Assembly: GCA_000436835.1 (NCBI GenBank)
Contig: FR889157.1
Coordinates: forward strand, 63,223-91,479
Direction: 5' to 3'
From: Eubacterium sp. CAG:251
GTDB taxonomy: Bacteria > Bacillota > Clostridia > Oscillospirales > Acutalibacteraceae
DNA: 28,257 nt
A model generated the notes under the pieces. The model was not told the DNA's origin. It searched no databases and saw only the letters and a list, made by a program, of their open reading frames with translations. Both the position numbers and the translations under genes were made by a program. This document shows positions 7,312 through 13,638 of this stretch, piece by piece. Within the stretch, counting starts at the first letter, position 1; each line of letters begins with the position of its first letter.

Positions 7312-7442
7312 TGTTGAAAACTATGTGTAAAGTTATGAAAACTCTTAAATTTTAACATTAAAACGAGTTTTCAACAGTGAAAAAGCCCCAAACTGCGTAC
7401 TTTTCGCCATAGTTTTTAACATTTTCCACAGAGTTTTCCACA
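7312..7442. other. Cluster of DnaA-box-like nonamers in a gene-free divergent region
   Basis: The 430 bases from 7167 to 7597 hold no gene. Within them are five nonamers close to the DnaA box TTATCCACA. Two TTTTCCACA copies lie on the plus strand (7422-7430 and 7434-7442, three bases apart), and one TTTTCAACA (7368-7376). On the minus strand are TTTTCAACA (7320-7312) and CTTTACACA (7332-7324). The flanks are very AT-rich, especially 7490-7560. No dnaA, dnaN or rpmH gene is adjacent, so this is not an ordinary dnaA-linked origin. It could be a DnaA-binding regulatory or titration site, or chance in AT-rich DNA. Confidence 0.4.
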
Positions 7443-7597
7443 ACGGTTTAATTGTAAGGTTAAATATACTTTTGGTTATATTAAAAGCTTGTCAAGTAAA
7501 AAATTTTATAAGAATTAACAAAATTCGACAAAAACTTTTTAGTATATTTGCCACATCTTTTTCCTACACTAATTGTATAAATTTCGAGTGAAAGGCA

Positions 7598-7876
7598 ATG
7601 AGAAAAAAGATGATTAAGGGTGTAAGCAAGCAAATTTTAGAGGTTACAAATACAGATAATCCGTATTTTGACAAAATAATATTTTTTGTTAAGCCCGAAC
7701 ATCAGTCTACAGACAGAAAAAAATTGCAAAAAGAGGCGGAAGCGGTTGCTGCATTAAAACAAAAACCGCCGAGGCTGAAGCTTACAAAAAAGCAGATTAT
7801 TAAAACTGCGCTTTTGTCGTTGCTTTTCACCATGGCAGGGTGCGGAATAACTTTTGTTATTTCATTATTAGTATAG
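7598..7876 (+). CDS. 92-residue hypothetical protein with C-terminal membrane helix
   Basis: I do not recognise a characterised family. The N-terminal part has the pattern MIKGVSKQILEVTNTDNPYF, followed by KIIFFVKPEH. A charged, lysine-rich middle follows, then one hydrophobic helix (about residues 68-91) that ends the protein. With positive residues before the helix, it is probably a tail-anchored cytoplasmic protein. Similar short KGVxKQxxE-type proteins are, as I recall, common and unnamed in Clostridia. GAAAGG precedes the ATG by four bases. It ends 12 bases before the SleB-like gene, so the two probably form an operon and may act in the same sporulation or envelope process. Confidence 0.65.
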   Translation: MRKKMIKGVSKQILEVTNTDNPYFDKIIFFVKPEHQSTDRKKLQKEAEAVAALKQKPPRLKLTKKQIIKTALLSLLFTMAGCGITFVISLLV

Positions 7877-7888
7877 GAGAGAAACAAT

Positions 7889-8599
7889 ATGACAGTATAT
7901 AAAGCATTTCGTAATTTTATTATTGCGCTTGCAATTGTCGCACTTATCGTGACAGGCTCGCTTATAGGCTTTTCGGCTTATAAAATTTACGATTATACCC
8001 AAAACAGCCAATATGTTGTGTCAAAGCTCGGTTCAAGCGGTGAAGAGGTAAAAAATATTCAAAAAAAGCTTTCCTCTCTCGGTTTTTACGGCGGTTCGGT
8101 CGACGGCATTTACGGAAATAATACTAAAAGCGCAGTAAAAGCATTTCAAAAAAGTTGCGGTATTACAGCCGACGGAATTTGCGGCAAAACAACGCTTCTT
8201 TATCTCGGTCTTTCAAGCGGTTCGTCCTCCAATAATACCGAATATTCAAATTCCGACGTTGAGCTTTTGGCAAAGGTAATAAGCGCTGAGGCAAGGGGAG
8301 AATCGTATGAAGGGCAGGTAGCAGTCGGCGCAGTTATTTTAAATCGAGTGAAGCACCCGTCTTTTCCCGATTCGATAAGCGGTGTTGTATATCAAAAGGG
8401 CGCTTTTTCCTGCGTTAATGATTCAAACTGGTATGCCGCCGTTGCCGACTCCTCCAAAAGAGCTGCAATTGACGCTTTAAACGGCTGGGACCCGTCAGGC
8501 GGCGCAATCTATTATTTCAACGCTTCCAAAACGTCAGACGCCTTTATGCATTCCCGTCAGGTAATCAAAACAATCGGCAACCATAAATTCTGTATTTAA
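7889..8599 (+). CDS. sleB: SleB/CwlJ-type cell wall (spore cortex) hydrolase with peptidoglycan-binding domain
   Basis: A 236-residue exported hydrolase. A hydrophobic N-terminal segment (about 10-31) acts as a signal or anchor. A PG_binding_1 domain (about 46-107) contains GEEVKNIQKKLSSLGFY, DGIYGNNTKSAVKAFQ and ITADGICGKTT. A Ser/Asn linker leads to the Hydrolase_2 domain (about 125-236), with VISAEARGES carrying the likely catalytic Glu134, then VGAVILNRV and a C-terminal YFNASK...GNHKFCI. This is the domain order of SleB, a lytic transglycosylase that degrades spore cortex at germination. A vegetative paralogue is possible because ypeB is absent nearby. GGAGAG precedes the ATG. Confidence 0.85.
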   Translation: MTVYKAFRNFIIALAIVALIVTGSLIGFSAYKIYDYTQNSQYVVSKLGSSGEEVKNIQKKLSSLGFYGGSVDGIYGNNTKSAVKAFQKSCGITADGICGKTTLLYLGLSSGSSSNNTEYSNSDVELLAKVISAEARGESYEGQVAVGAVILNRVKHPSFPDSISGVVYQKGAFSCVNDSNWYAAVADSSKRAAIDALNGWDPSGGAIYYFNASKTSDAFMHSRQVIKTIGNHKFCI

Positions 8600-8622
8600 T
8601 TATAGGATTTGCTTAATGAAAT

Positions 8623-8652
8623 ACAATACCGTAGGGGCGACCATTGGTCGCC
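8623..8652. repeat. GTAGGGGC-type palindromic repeat, copy A
   Basis: GTAGGGGCGACC begins a hairpin with arms GGCGACC (8636-8642) and GGTCGCC (8646-8652) and loop ATT. It lies between the convergent SleB-like and yqfD genes. There is no T-run on either side, so it is not a canonical terminator. The upstream bases AATGAAATACAATACC resemble the flank of the copy at 21427. Confidence 0.8.
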
Positions 8653-8667
8653 TGTCTGTTATAATCA

Positions 8668-9645
8668 TTAATCATCCGCATACCTGACAATATAATACCC
8701 CGTCATAACGCATTGGTCGTTTTTGATTTGATATTTTGTATCGGCGTTCACAATTTCATACCCGTCAAGCTCTCTTTCAGCCTCGATTGAGAGCTTTTTT
8801 CTTGCAAGGTTTACCATTTCGTCGTTTGTTAAATCATATTTAACAGCGCTTATTGCCTGTTCGCTTGTAATTGTATATCCTATCGGGAGCGCCTTTCCCT
8901 TGATTTTTAAATATTTATCGCTTGTTTTTTCAAAATCGCCTTTTTTAATTTTGAAATAAAGGGGAATGTCAAGCGAGAAAAAGCGAAGCGTATAATAATT
9001 TTTTGTCTGCCTAATGCTTAATTTGCTTTGCTGTCTTTGTGCGGTAACGCTTATTTCTTTTCTGATTGCTTTAATTCCTTTTAGGTTGTATTCGTCAATT
9101 TCGTCAATCTCTTTTCTTGTTTCGTTAATCTCAACTACGGCGGTTGTCCCTTTTCTGTTGATATGTACCCACGCAATATCGTCAAAATCGCTCATCATAT
9201 CCCAAGCAATTGATTTTCTGTCAACTGCGCTCCACATAACTCCGCTTTTGAATTTGTGATTTTCAAGATAAGTTGAAATTGTGGCTTCGCTGAGAGTGTC
9301 GCACCCTTTTATTTCAACATTCCAGATAAACGAACTTAAAAACGAGAGAATAAAAGCAAACAAAACAGCGCCCAAAATAAAACCTGTTCGTTCATTTAGC
9401 GGTGCAAGGAAAAACGGTAAGCCGTGCTTTTTTAAAATTTTTACCTTACCGCCGTTTTTAAGTGCGATTTTGTGCAGATTTTTATACGTGCTTATTCTGC
9501 AAATTGCATTAAAACCGTTTTCGCAAAGCGTAATGTTTTGAATAAGTATTTCCTTTTCAAAACAGTCGTTTATGAAACCCTCGCTAAAACCATTTATAAA
9601 CTCAAATTCAACATATCCCAAAAGAAAACGAAAAAGCTTAATCAA
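8668..9645 (-). CDS. yqfD: Sporulation protein YqfD
   Basis: A 325-residue membrane protein of the YqfD family, required for efficient sporulation in Bacillus and Clostridia; its biochemical role is unknown. The N terminus (FRFLLGYVEFEFINGFSEGFIN) is typical. A Cys-containing CRISTYKNL region and a membrane helix (about 88-110) follow. The C-terminal half shows GTTAVVEINET and a DGYEIVN/YYIVRY ending. It is somewhat shorter than the roughly 400-residue Bacillus protein. Its ATG overlaps the yqfC stop by four bases. In Bacillus yqfCD is followed by phoH; here yqfD instead faces the convergent SleB-like gene. Confidence 0.85.
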   Translation of the reverse strand: MIKLFRFLLGYVEFEFINGFSEGFINDCFEKEILIQNITLCENGFNAICRISTYKNLHKIALKNGGKVKILKKHGLPFFLAPLNERTGFILGAVLFAFILSFLSSFIWNVEIKGCDTLSEATISTYLENHKFKSGVMWSAVDRKSIAWDMMSDFDDIAWVHINRKGTTAVVEINETRKEIDEIDEYNLKGIKAIRKEISVTAQRQQSKLSIRQTKNYYTLRFFSLDIPLYFKIKKGDFEKTSDKYLKIKGKALPIGYTITSEQAISAVKYDLTNDEMVNLARKKLSIEAERELDGYEIVNADTKYQIKNDQCVMTGYYIVRYADD

Positions 9646-9908
9646 GATGAAAACTCCATTGACGTTATATTGCCCTGCACCACTGCGCCCTCACGTGTAA
9701 AAGAATTTATTTTCAAGTCGTCGCCCCAAAAAGTGATTTCCTGACTTCCGAGCGACACGGTGATTTTTGTGTTTGAATATTCTATTATTTTTTCAAGCCC
9801 GTCAACAAGACATTCGCTCCCTGCCATTTCAATTCTCGGCTTTCCGAAGTAATAGTCAAGCGGACTTTTGTTTTCTTTTTCCGTTTTTTTATTTTTAATA
9901 AGCTTCAT
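9642..9908 (-). CDS. yqfC: Sporulation protein YqfC (YabP/YqfC family)
   Basis: An 88-residue protein with the YabP/YqfC pattern: PRIEMAGSECLVDGLEKIIEYSNTKI, then SLGSQEITFWGDDLKINSF and GAVVQGNITSMEF. The start at 9908 follows a GGTGAT ribosome binding site; a longer frame from 9968 adds 20 hydrophobic residues that have no counterpart in the family and would cross the likely promoter. It overlaps yqfD by four bases and forms a two-gene sporulation operon with it. In Bacillus yqfC is controlled by the mother-cell sigma-E. Confidence 0.85.
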   Translation of the reverse strand: MKLIKNKKTEKENKSPLDYYFGKPRIEMAGSECLVDGLEKIIEYSNTKITVSLGSQEITFWGDDLKINSFTREGAVVQGNITSMEFSS

Positions 9909-9922
9909 TTTATCACCGCTAA

Positions 9923-9951
9923 TATATATGCAAGGGGGATAAAAGATATTA
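9923..9951 (-). promoter_or_regulatory. Possible sigma-E-type promoter of yqfCD
   Basis: On the minus strand TAATATCT (9951-9944) and CATATATT (9930-9923) are 13 bases apart, similar to the sigma-E pattern of ATATT and CATACA-T elements. The match is loose. The operon's identity makes it plausible. Confidence 0.35.
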
Positions 9952-9956
9952 GTTAT

Positions 9957-10000
9957 TAAGAAAAACAAAAAGGAGAAGCGTCAAATTAACGTTTCTCCTT
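9957..10000 (-). terminator. Intrinsic terminator of pyrG
   Basis: On the plus strand AAGGAGAAGCGT (9970-9981) and ACGTTTCTCCTT (9989-10000) pair with one G-T wobble. Read on the minus strand, the stem is followed by TTTTGTTTTTCTT. It lies 15 bases after the pyrG stop. Confidence 0.92.
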
Positions 10001-10014
10001 AAATTATCTTAATC

Positions 10015-11628
10015 TTATTTACTTTCTTTGTGCTTTGCAGCTGCCGTAACAAATCCACGGAAAAGAGGATGCGGCTTGTTAGGCCTTGACTTAAATTCGG
10101 GGTGGAATTGGCAGGCAACAAACCATGGGTGCTCCGGAATTTCAACCATTTCAACAATGTGGTTGTCAGGTGATGTTCCGGCAAAAATCATTCCGCCGCT
10201 CAAAAGGTCGTTTCTGTAATCGTTGTTTACCTCATATCTGTGCCTGTGTCTTTCATAAATCATTGATGCGCCGTAAAGCTCGTATGATTTCGACTCCGGG
10301 TTAAGAGTGCAGGGATATTGACCGAGGCGCATTGTGCCGCCCATATCGGTAACTTCTTTTTGCTCCGGCAAAATGTCAATAACAGGGTACGGAGTTTCAG
10401 GATTGATTTCAGCCGAATTAGCGTCATTCATACCAAGCACATGCCTTGCAAATTCAATAATTGCAATCTGCATACCAAGGCAAATGCCGAGATAAGGGAT
10501 GCCGTGAGTTCTTGCATATTGGCAAGCGTTAATCTTGCCCTCAATTCCTCTGCTGCCGAAACCGCCCGGAACAAGAATACCGTCAACGTCGCCCAAAATT
10601 TCGTCAAGGTCAGCGTCGCCTTCAAGTGTTTCTGAGTCAATCCAATCAATGTCAATTGCACTTCTCGTTTCAATTCCGCCGTGCTTTAAAGCCTCGTTTA
10701 CCGAAATGTAGCTGTCGTGAAGTTCAACATATTTGCCGACCATTGCGATTTTAACCGTCTGCTTAGGATTTCTCAAAGCCTCAAGCATATGCTCCCAATC
10801 CGAAAGGTCACGCTCGCCGCATTCAATGCCGAGTTTTTTAATTACAACATCATCCATACGCTGCTCTTTAAGCATCATAGGCACGGCATAAAGAATGTCG
10901 CAGTTGTTGTTTTCAATTACACATTCCTTGTCAACATTACAGAAAAGCGCAATTTTATTTTTAATATCGTCTGTAAGCGGATGCTCCGTTCTGCAAACAA
11001 TAATGTCAGGGCTGATACCGATAGAAAGCATTTCCTTAACCGAGTGCTGAGTAGGCTTGCTCTTAAGCTCGTCAGAAGCGGCAAGATAAGGAACAAGTGT
11101 TACGTGAATGAAAAGGCAGTTTTCTCTGCCGACTTCAACCGCAAATTGACGGATTGCTTCAAGAAACGGCTGGGATTCGATATCGCCGACAGTACCGCCG
11201 ATTTCAACAAGGCAAACGTCAGCTCCTGTGTCGGCATTTCTGTTAATATAGCGCTTAATCTCGTTTGTTACGTGCGGAATAATTTGAATGGTTTGTCCGC
11301 CGTAAACGCCCTTTCTTTCGTCAGATATAACCTTCCAATAAACTCTGCCCGATGTAAGGTTTGAGTTTTGCGAAAGGCTTTCGTCAATAAATCTTTCGTA
11401 ATGGCCGAGGTCAAGGTCGGTTTCCGCACCGTCATCTGTTACGAAAACTTCGCCGTGCTGAACGGGGTTCATAGTGCCGGGGTCAACGTTAAGATACGGG
11501 TCAAGCTTTTGCGCCGTAACTTTTAAGCCACGTGATTTTAAAAGTCTGCCGAGTGACGCTGCGGTAATGCCCTTGCCAAGACCCGATACAACGCCGCCGG
11601 TAATGAAAATATACTTCGTTTTGTTCAT
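10015..11628 (-). CDS. pyrG: CTP synthase
   Basis: Makes CTP from UTP, ATP and glutamine, the last step of de novo pyrimidine nucleotide synthesis. The 537-residue length is standard. The synthetase domain starts KYIFITGGVVSGLGKGITAA with the P-loop and continues through the QKLDPYLNVDPGTM segment. The class I glutaminase domain has VPGGFGSRG, nucleophile Cys in YLGICLGMQ, and the His-Glu pair in CQFHPEF. The start at 11628 follows AGAGGTGAT; a longer frame to 11697 would translate the leader hairpin and is rejected. It is monocistronic, with a near-consensus promoter, a leader hairpin shared with the neighbouring DUF1846 gene, and its own terminator. Confidence 0.97.
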   Translation of the reverse strand: MNKTKYIFITGGVVSGLGKGITAASLGRLLKSRGLKVTAQKLDPYLNVDPGTMNPVQHGEVFVTDDGAETDLDLGHYERFIDESLSQNSNLTSGRVYWKVISDERKGVYGGQTIQIIPHVTNEIKRYINRNADTGADVCLVEIGGTVGDIESQPFLEAIRQFAVEVGRENCLFIHVTLVPYLAASDELKSKPTQHSVKEMLSIGISPDIIVCRTEHPLTDDIKNKIALFCNVDKECVIENNNCDILYAVPMMLKEQRMDDVVIKKLGIECGERDLSDWEHMLEALRNPKQTVKIAMVGKYVELHDSYISVNEALKHGGIETRSAIDIDWIDSETLEGDADLDEILGDVDGILVPGGFGSRGIEGKINACQYARTHGIPYLGICLGMQIAIIEFARHVLGMNDANSAEINPETPYPVIDILPEQKEVTDMGGTMRLGQYPCTLNPESKSYELYGASMIYERHRHRYEVNNDYRNDLLSGGMIFAGTSPDNHIVEMVEIPEHPWFVACQFHPEFKSRPNKPHPLFRGFVTAAAKHKESK

Positions 11629-11660
11629 CAAATCACCTCTGAAAGTAAAAATAAGATAAA

Positions 11661-11750
11661 AAATTAAAATAAAAAACGGCTGTACGCACTGGTACAACCG
11701 TCTGTACTTATATATTATAAAGCAGTTTATTTCCTATTTCAATAGGAAAT
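11661..11750 (-). promoter_or_regulatory. pyrG promoter, -35 palindrome and leader terminator/antiterminator
   Basis: On the minus strand TTGAAA (11742-11737) and TATAAT (11719-11714) are 17 bases apart. The -35 sits inside a perfect inverted repeat with ten-base arms (11729-11738, 11741-11750). The transcript should start near AAGTAC (about 11709). It can fold as ACGGTTGTAC (11701-11692) with GTACAGCCGT (11685-11676), followed by TTTTTTATTTT, a textbook intrinsic terminator. A competing stem GTACAG/TTGTAC (11707-11702, 11697-11692) shares one arm with it. Regulation by attenuation is inferred. Confidence 0.75.
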
Positions 11751-11771
11751 TCTAATTTTTTCAAATTTTTT

Positions 11772-13226
11772 TCAGCACGAACACGTCAGCCTTATGCCGA
11801 GCTTTTTAAGCACGTTTTCGTCAACCTGCGCAAGCATAACTGATGAATGCATTTCGCAATTTTTAAGTTTTGAAATCTGATTTAGCGCAAGCTTTGCTTT
11901 TTCGTCATTCACTGCCGAAATTGAAAGCGCAATAAGCGTTTCGTCTGTATGAAGTCGTGGGTTTTTGTTGCCCAAATGATTGATTTTAAGCTCCTGAATC
12001 GGCTTGATAACCTCAGGTGCGATAAGAAGAACATCATCGTCAATTCCCGCAAGCACCTTTAAAGCGTTTAAAAGCATAGCCGAAGCACAGCCCAAAAGCG
12101 CAGATGTTTTGCCGGTGACCGTTTTTCCGTCTGAAAGCTCAATTGCCGCAGCAGGCGCACCTGTTTTTTCTTCAAGCTTTGTAGCCTCAAGCGCACATTT
12201 TCTGTCGTCAACGCATAAGCCGGCATTGTTCATAAGAAGTTCAAGCTTGTAAATCTCATCTTTGCTTGCTCTGCCCTTGATTTGGTTGCATTTTGCATTG
12301 AAAAATCTGCGTATAATCTCCTGATTAGCCGCCTCTTTAACCGCCTCGTCATCAAAAATACAGTTGCCTGCCATATTAACGCCCATATCCGTAGGCGATT
12401 TGTAAGGGCATTTTCCGTAAATTTTGTCAAACGTTGCCTTTAATACAGGGAAAATTTCAACGTCACGGTTGTAGTTTACCGTTGTTTCGCCGTAAGCCTC
12501 CAAGTGCCACGGGTCAATCATATTGACGTCGTTAAGGTCAGCCGTAGCCGCCTCATAAGCAATGTTTACAGGGTGCTTGAGCGCAATGTTCCAAATAGGG
12601 AATGTTTCAAATTTTGCATATCCTGCCTTAATTCCACGCTTGTTTTCGTGGTAAAGCTGTGATAAGCAGGTAGCCATTTTACCGCTTCCCGGACCCGGTG
12701 CGGTGATTACAACGAGCGAACGGTTAGTCTTGATATAATCGTTTTTGCCGTATCCTTCGTCACTTACGATTTTAGAAATGTTTGCAGGATATCCGTCAAT
12801 AAGATAGTGGTGATAAAAAGGAATACCTCTGTCCTTTAGCTTCTGCTCAAAAGCGTTAACTCTCGGCGTTGAAACATATTTTGTAAGTACAACGCTTCCT
12901 ACCATAAGCCCCATACCCTCAAACGCATTAACAAGCCTTAAAACGTCTGTTGAATAGGTGATTCCGAGGTCGCCCCTGATTTTGTTTTTCTCAATATCGC
13001 TTGCGCTGATAACAATAACTATTTCTGCCTGCTCTTTAAGCTGAAGAAGCATTTGAAGTTTGCTGTCAGGCTGAAATCCCGGCAAAACTCTTGATGCGTG
13101 ATAATCGTCAAAGAGCTTTCCGCCGAATTCAAGATAAAGCTTTCCGCCGAATTCGTTTATCCTTTCCTTGATTCTTTCACTTTGCATTTGCAAATATTTA
13201 TTATTGTCAAATCCTACCTTATACAT
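11772..13226 (-). CDS. DUF1846 family protein
   Basis: A 484-residue cytoplasmic protein that matches the DUF1846 family from end to end in my recollection. It begins YKVGFDNNKYLQMQSERI, then has KLYLEFGGKLFDDYHASRVLPGF, and VVITAPGPGSGKMATCLSQLYHE, a P-loop-like segment near residues 172-194. FETFPIWNIALKHPVN and DVNMIDPWHLEAYG follow. The family is broadly distributed in Firmicutes and lacks a proven function; the GPGSGK segment suggests nucleotide or phosphate binding. GGAGAGGG precedes the ATG. It has its own promoter and a leader hairpin almost identical to that of pyrG, its downstream neighbour. It ends C-S-C, an unusual C terminus. Confidence 0.85.
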   Translation of the reverse strand: MYKVGFDNNKYLQMQSERIKERINEFGGKLYLEFGGKLFDDYHASRVLPGFQPDSKLQMLLQLKEQAEIVIVISASDIEKNKIRGDLGITYSTDVLRLVNAFEGMGLMVGSVVLTKYVSTPRVNAFEQKLKDRGIPFYHHYLIDGYPANISKIVSDEGYGKNDYIKTNRSLVVITAPGPGSGKMATCLSQLYHENKRGIKAGYAKFETFPIWNIALKHPVNIAYEAATADLNDVNMIDPWHLEAYGETTVNYNRDVEIFPVLKATFDKIYGKCPYKSPTDMGVNMAGNCIFDDEAVKEAANQEIIRRFFNAKCNQIKGRASKDEIYKLELLMNNAGLCVDDRKCALEATKLEEKTGAPAAAIELSDGKTVTGKTSALLGCASAMLLNALKVLAGIDDDVLLIAPEVIKPIQELKINHLGNKNPRLHTDETLIALSISAVNDEKAKLALNQISKLKNCEMHSSVMLAQVDENVLKKLGIRLTCSC

Positions 13227-13250
13227 ATTCCCTCTCCAAAATAATACAAA

Positions 13251-13338
13251 ATAAAAACGGCTGTACCCACGTACAACCGTTTGTACTTAAATATTATACA
13301 GAAACAGAGAAAATAAATCAACAGTTAATTTATAACTG
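13251..13338 (-). promoter_or_regulatory. Promoter and leader hairpin of the DUF1846 gene, homologous to the pyrG leader
   Basis: On the minus strand TTGATT (13321-13316) and TATAAT (13298-13293) are 17 bases apart. An inverted repeat CAGTTA/TAACTG (13322-13338) abuts the -35. The transcript should begin near AAGTAC (about 13288). The terminator-like hairpin is ACGGTTGTAC (13280-13271) with GTACAGCCGT (13266-13257), followed by TTTTTATTTT. The competing stem GTACAA/TTGTAC (13286-13281, 13276-13271) has loop ACGG. The hairpin arms are identical to those upstream of pyrG. Confidence 0.75.
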
Positions 13339-13377
13339 CTTTTTTGTAGCCTTATTATTTACATAAATTCCTGCCTT

Positions 13378-13443
13378 GCCGTTTTTTCAATCCCTCCGGG
13401 TGCAACAAGTTGTACCCACCTCCCTTTGCAAGGGAGGCAAATA
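13378..13443. repeat. Two-hairpin palindromic repeat (CCTCCCTT-type)
   Basis: CCTCCCTT (13419-13426) and AAGGGAGG (13430-13437) form one hairpin. GGGTGCAAC (13398-13406) and GTTGTACCC (13409-13417) form a second, with one wobble pair. A flanking CCCTCC (13392-13397) can compete for the GGGAGG arm. The layout of a fixed outer hairpin and a variable inner hairpin resembles interspersed elements I recall from gut Clostridia. Confidence 0.7.
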
Positions 13444-13453
13444 TGTTTGTTTA

Positions 13454-13560
13454 ATTCGGGGTCCCCGACAAATCGAAGATTTGTGCTATAAAACGAAATT
13501 CCATTCGGGGTCCCCGACAAATTGAAAATTTGGTGGGGGAAAGGAGAAAGGAACGGAGTG
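13454..13560. repeat. Tandem copies of a CGGGGTCCCCG repeat
   Basis: ATTCGGGGTCCCCGACAAAT starts at 13454 and again at 13503. Each copy is followed by a second small inverted repeat (ATC-GAAGAT-TTGT type in copy 1, ATT-GAAAAT-TTGG in copy 2). Copy 2 continues with GTGGGGGAAAGGAGAAAGG. The copies lie 49 bases apart. No coding frame of note crosses the region. Confidence 0.75.
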
Positions 13561-13579
13561 TTTATTATGAATTTCAAGG

Positions 13580-13637
13580 AAATTCATTCAAACACGGAAT
13601 TTCTTTCGACGTTGTAGGGGCGAACATTGTTCGCCCG
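13580..13637 (+). repeat. GTAGGGGC-type palindromic repeat, copy B
   Basis: A 58-base element: a conserved leader (AAATTCATTCAAACACGG, then TTTCTTTCGACG) and a terminal hairpin GGGCGAAC (13618-13625)/GTTCGCCC (13629-13636) with loop ATT. By hand alignment it matches 50 of 58 bases of the inverted copy at 20521-20578. It ends two bases before the S1 gene's stop codon. Confidence 0.85.
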
Positions 13638-13638
13638 A

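Noticed and set aside
8631..8652. Repeat copy A as a bidirectional intrinsic terminator
   Set aside because: The hairpin is good but neither strand has a T-run after it, so it is listed only as a repeat.
10717..11364. 215-codon plus-strand ORF
   Set aside because: Antisense shadow of pyrG in a strongly biased codon region; no start signal or family match.
11629..11697. N-terminal extension of PyrG
   Set aside because: It would translate the leader hairpin and T-run; the ATG at 11628 has a clear ribosome binding site and gives the canonical N terminus.
13454..13535. Possible CRISPR array
   Set aside because: Only two repeat units, each itself palindromic, with no regular series of unique spacers and no cas genes.
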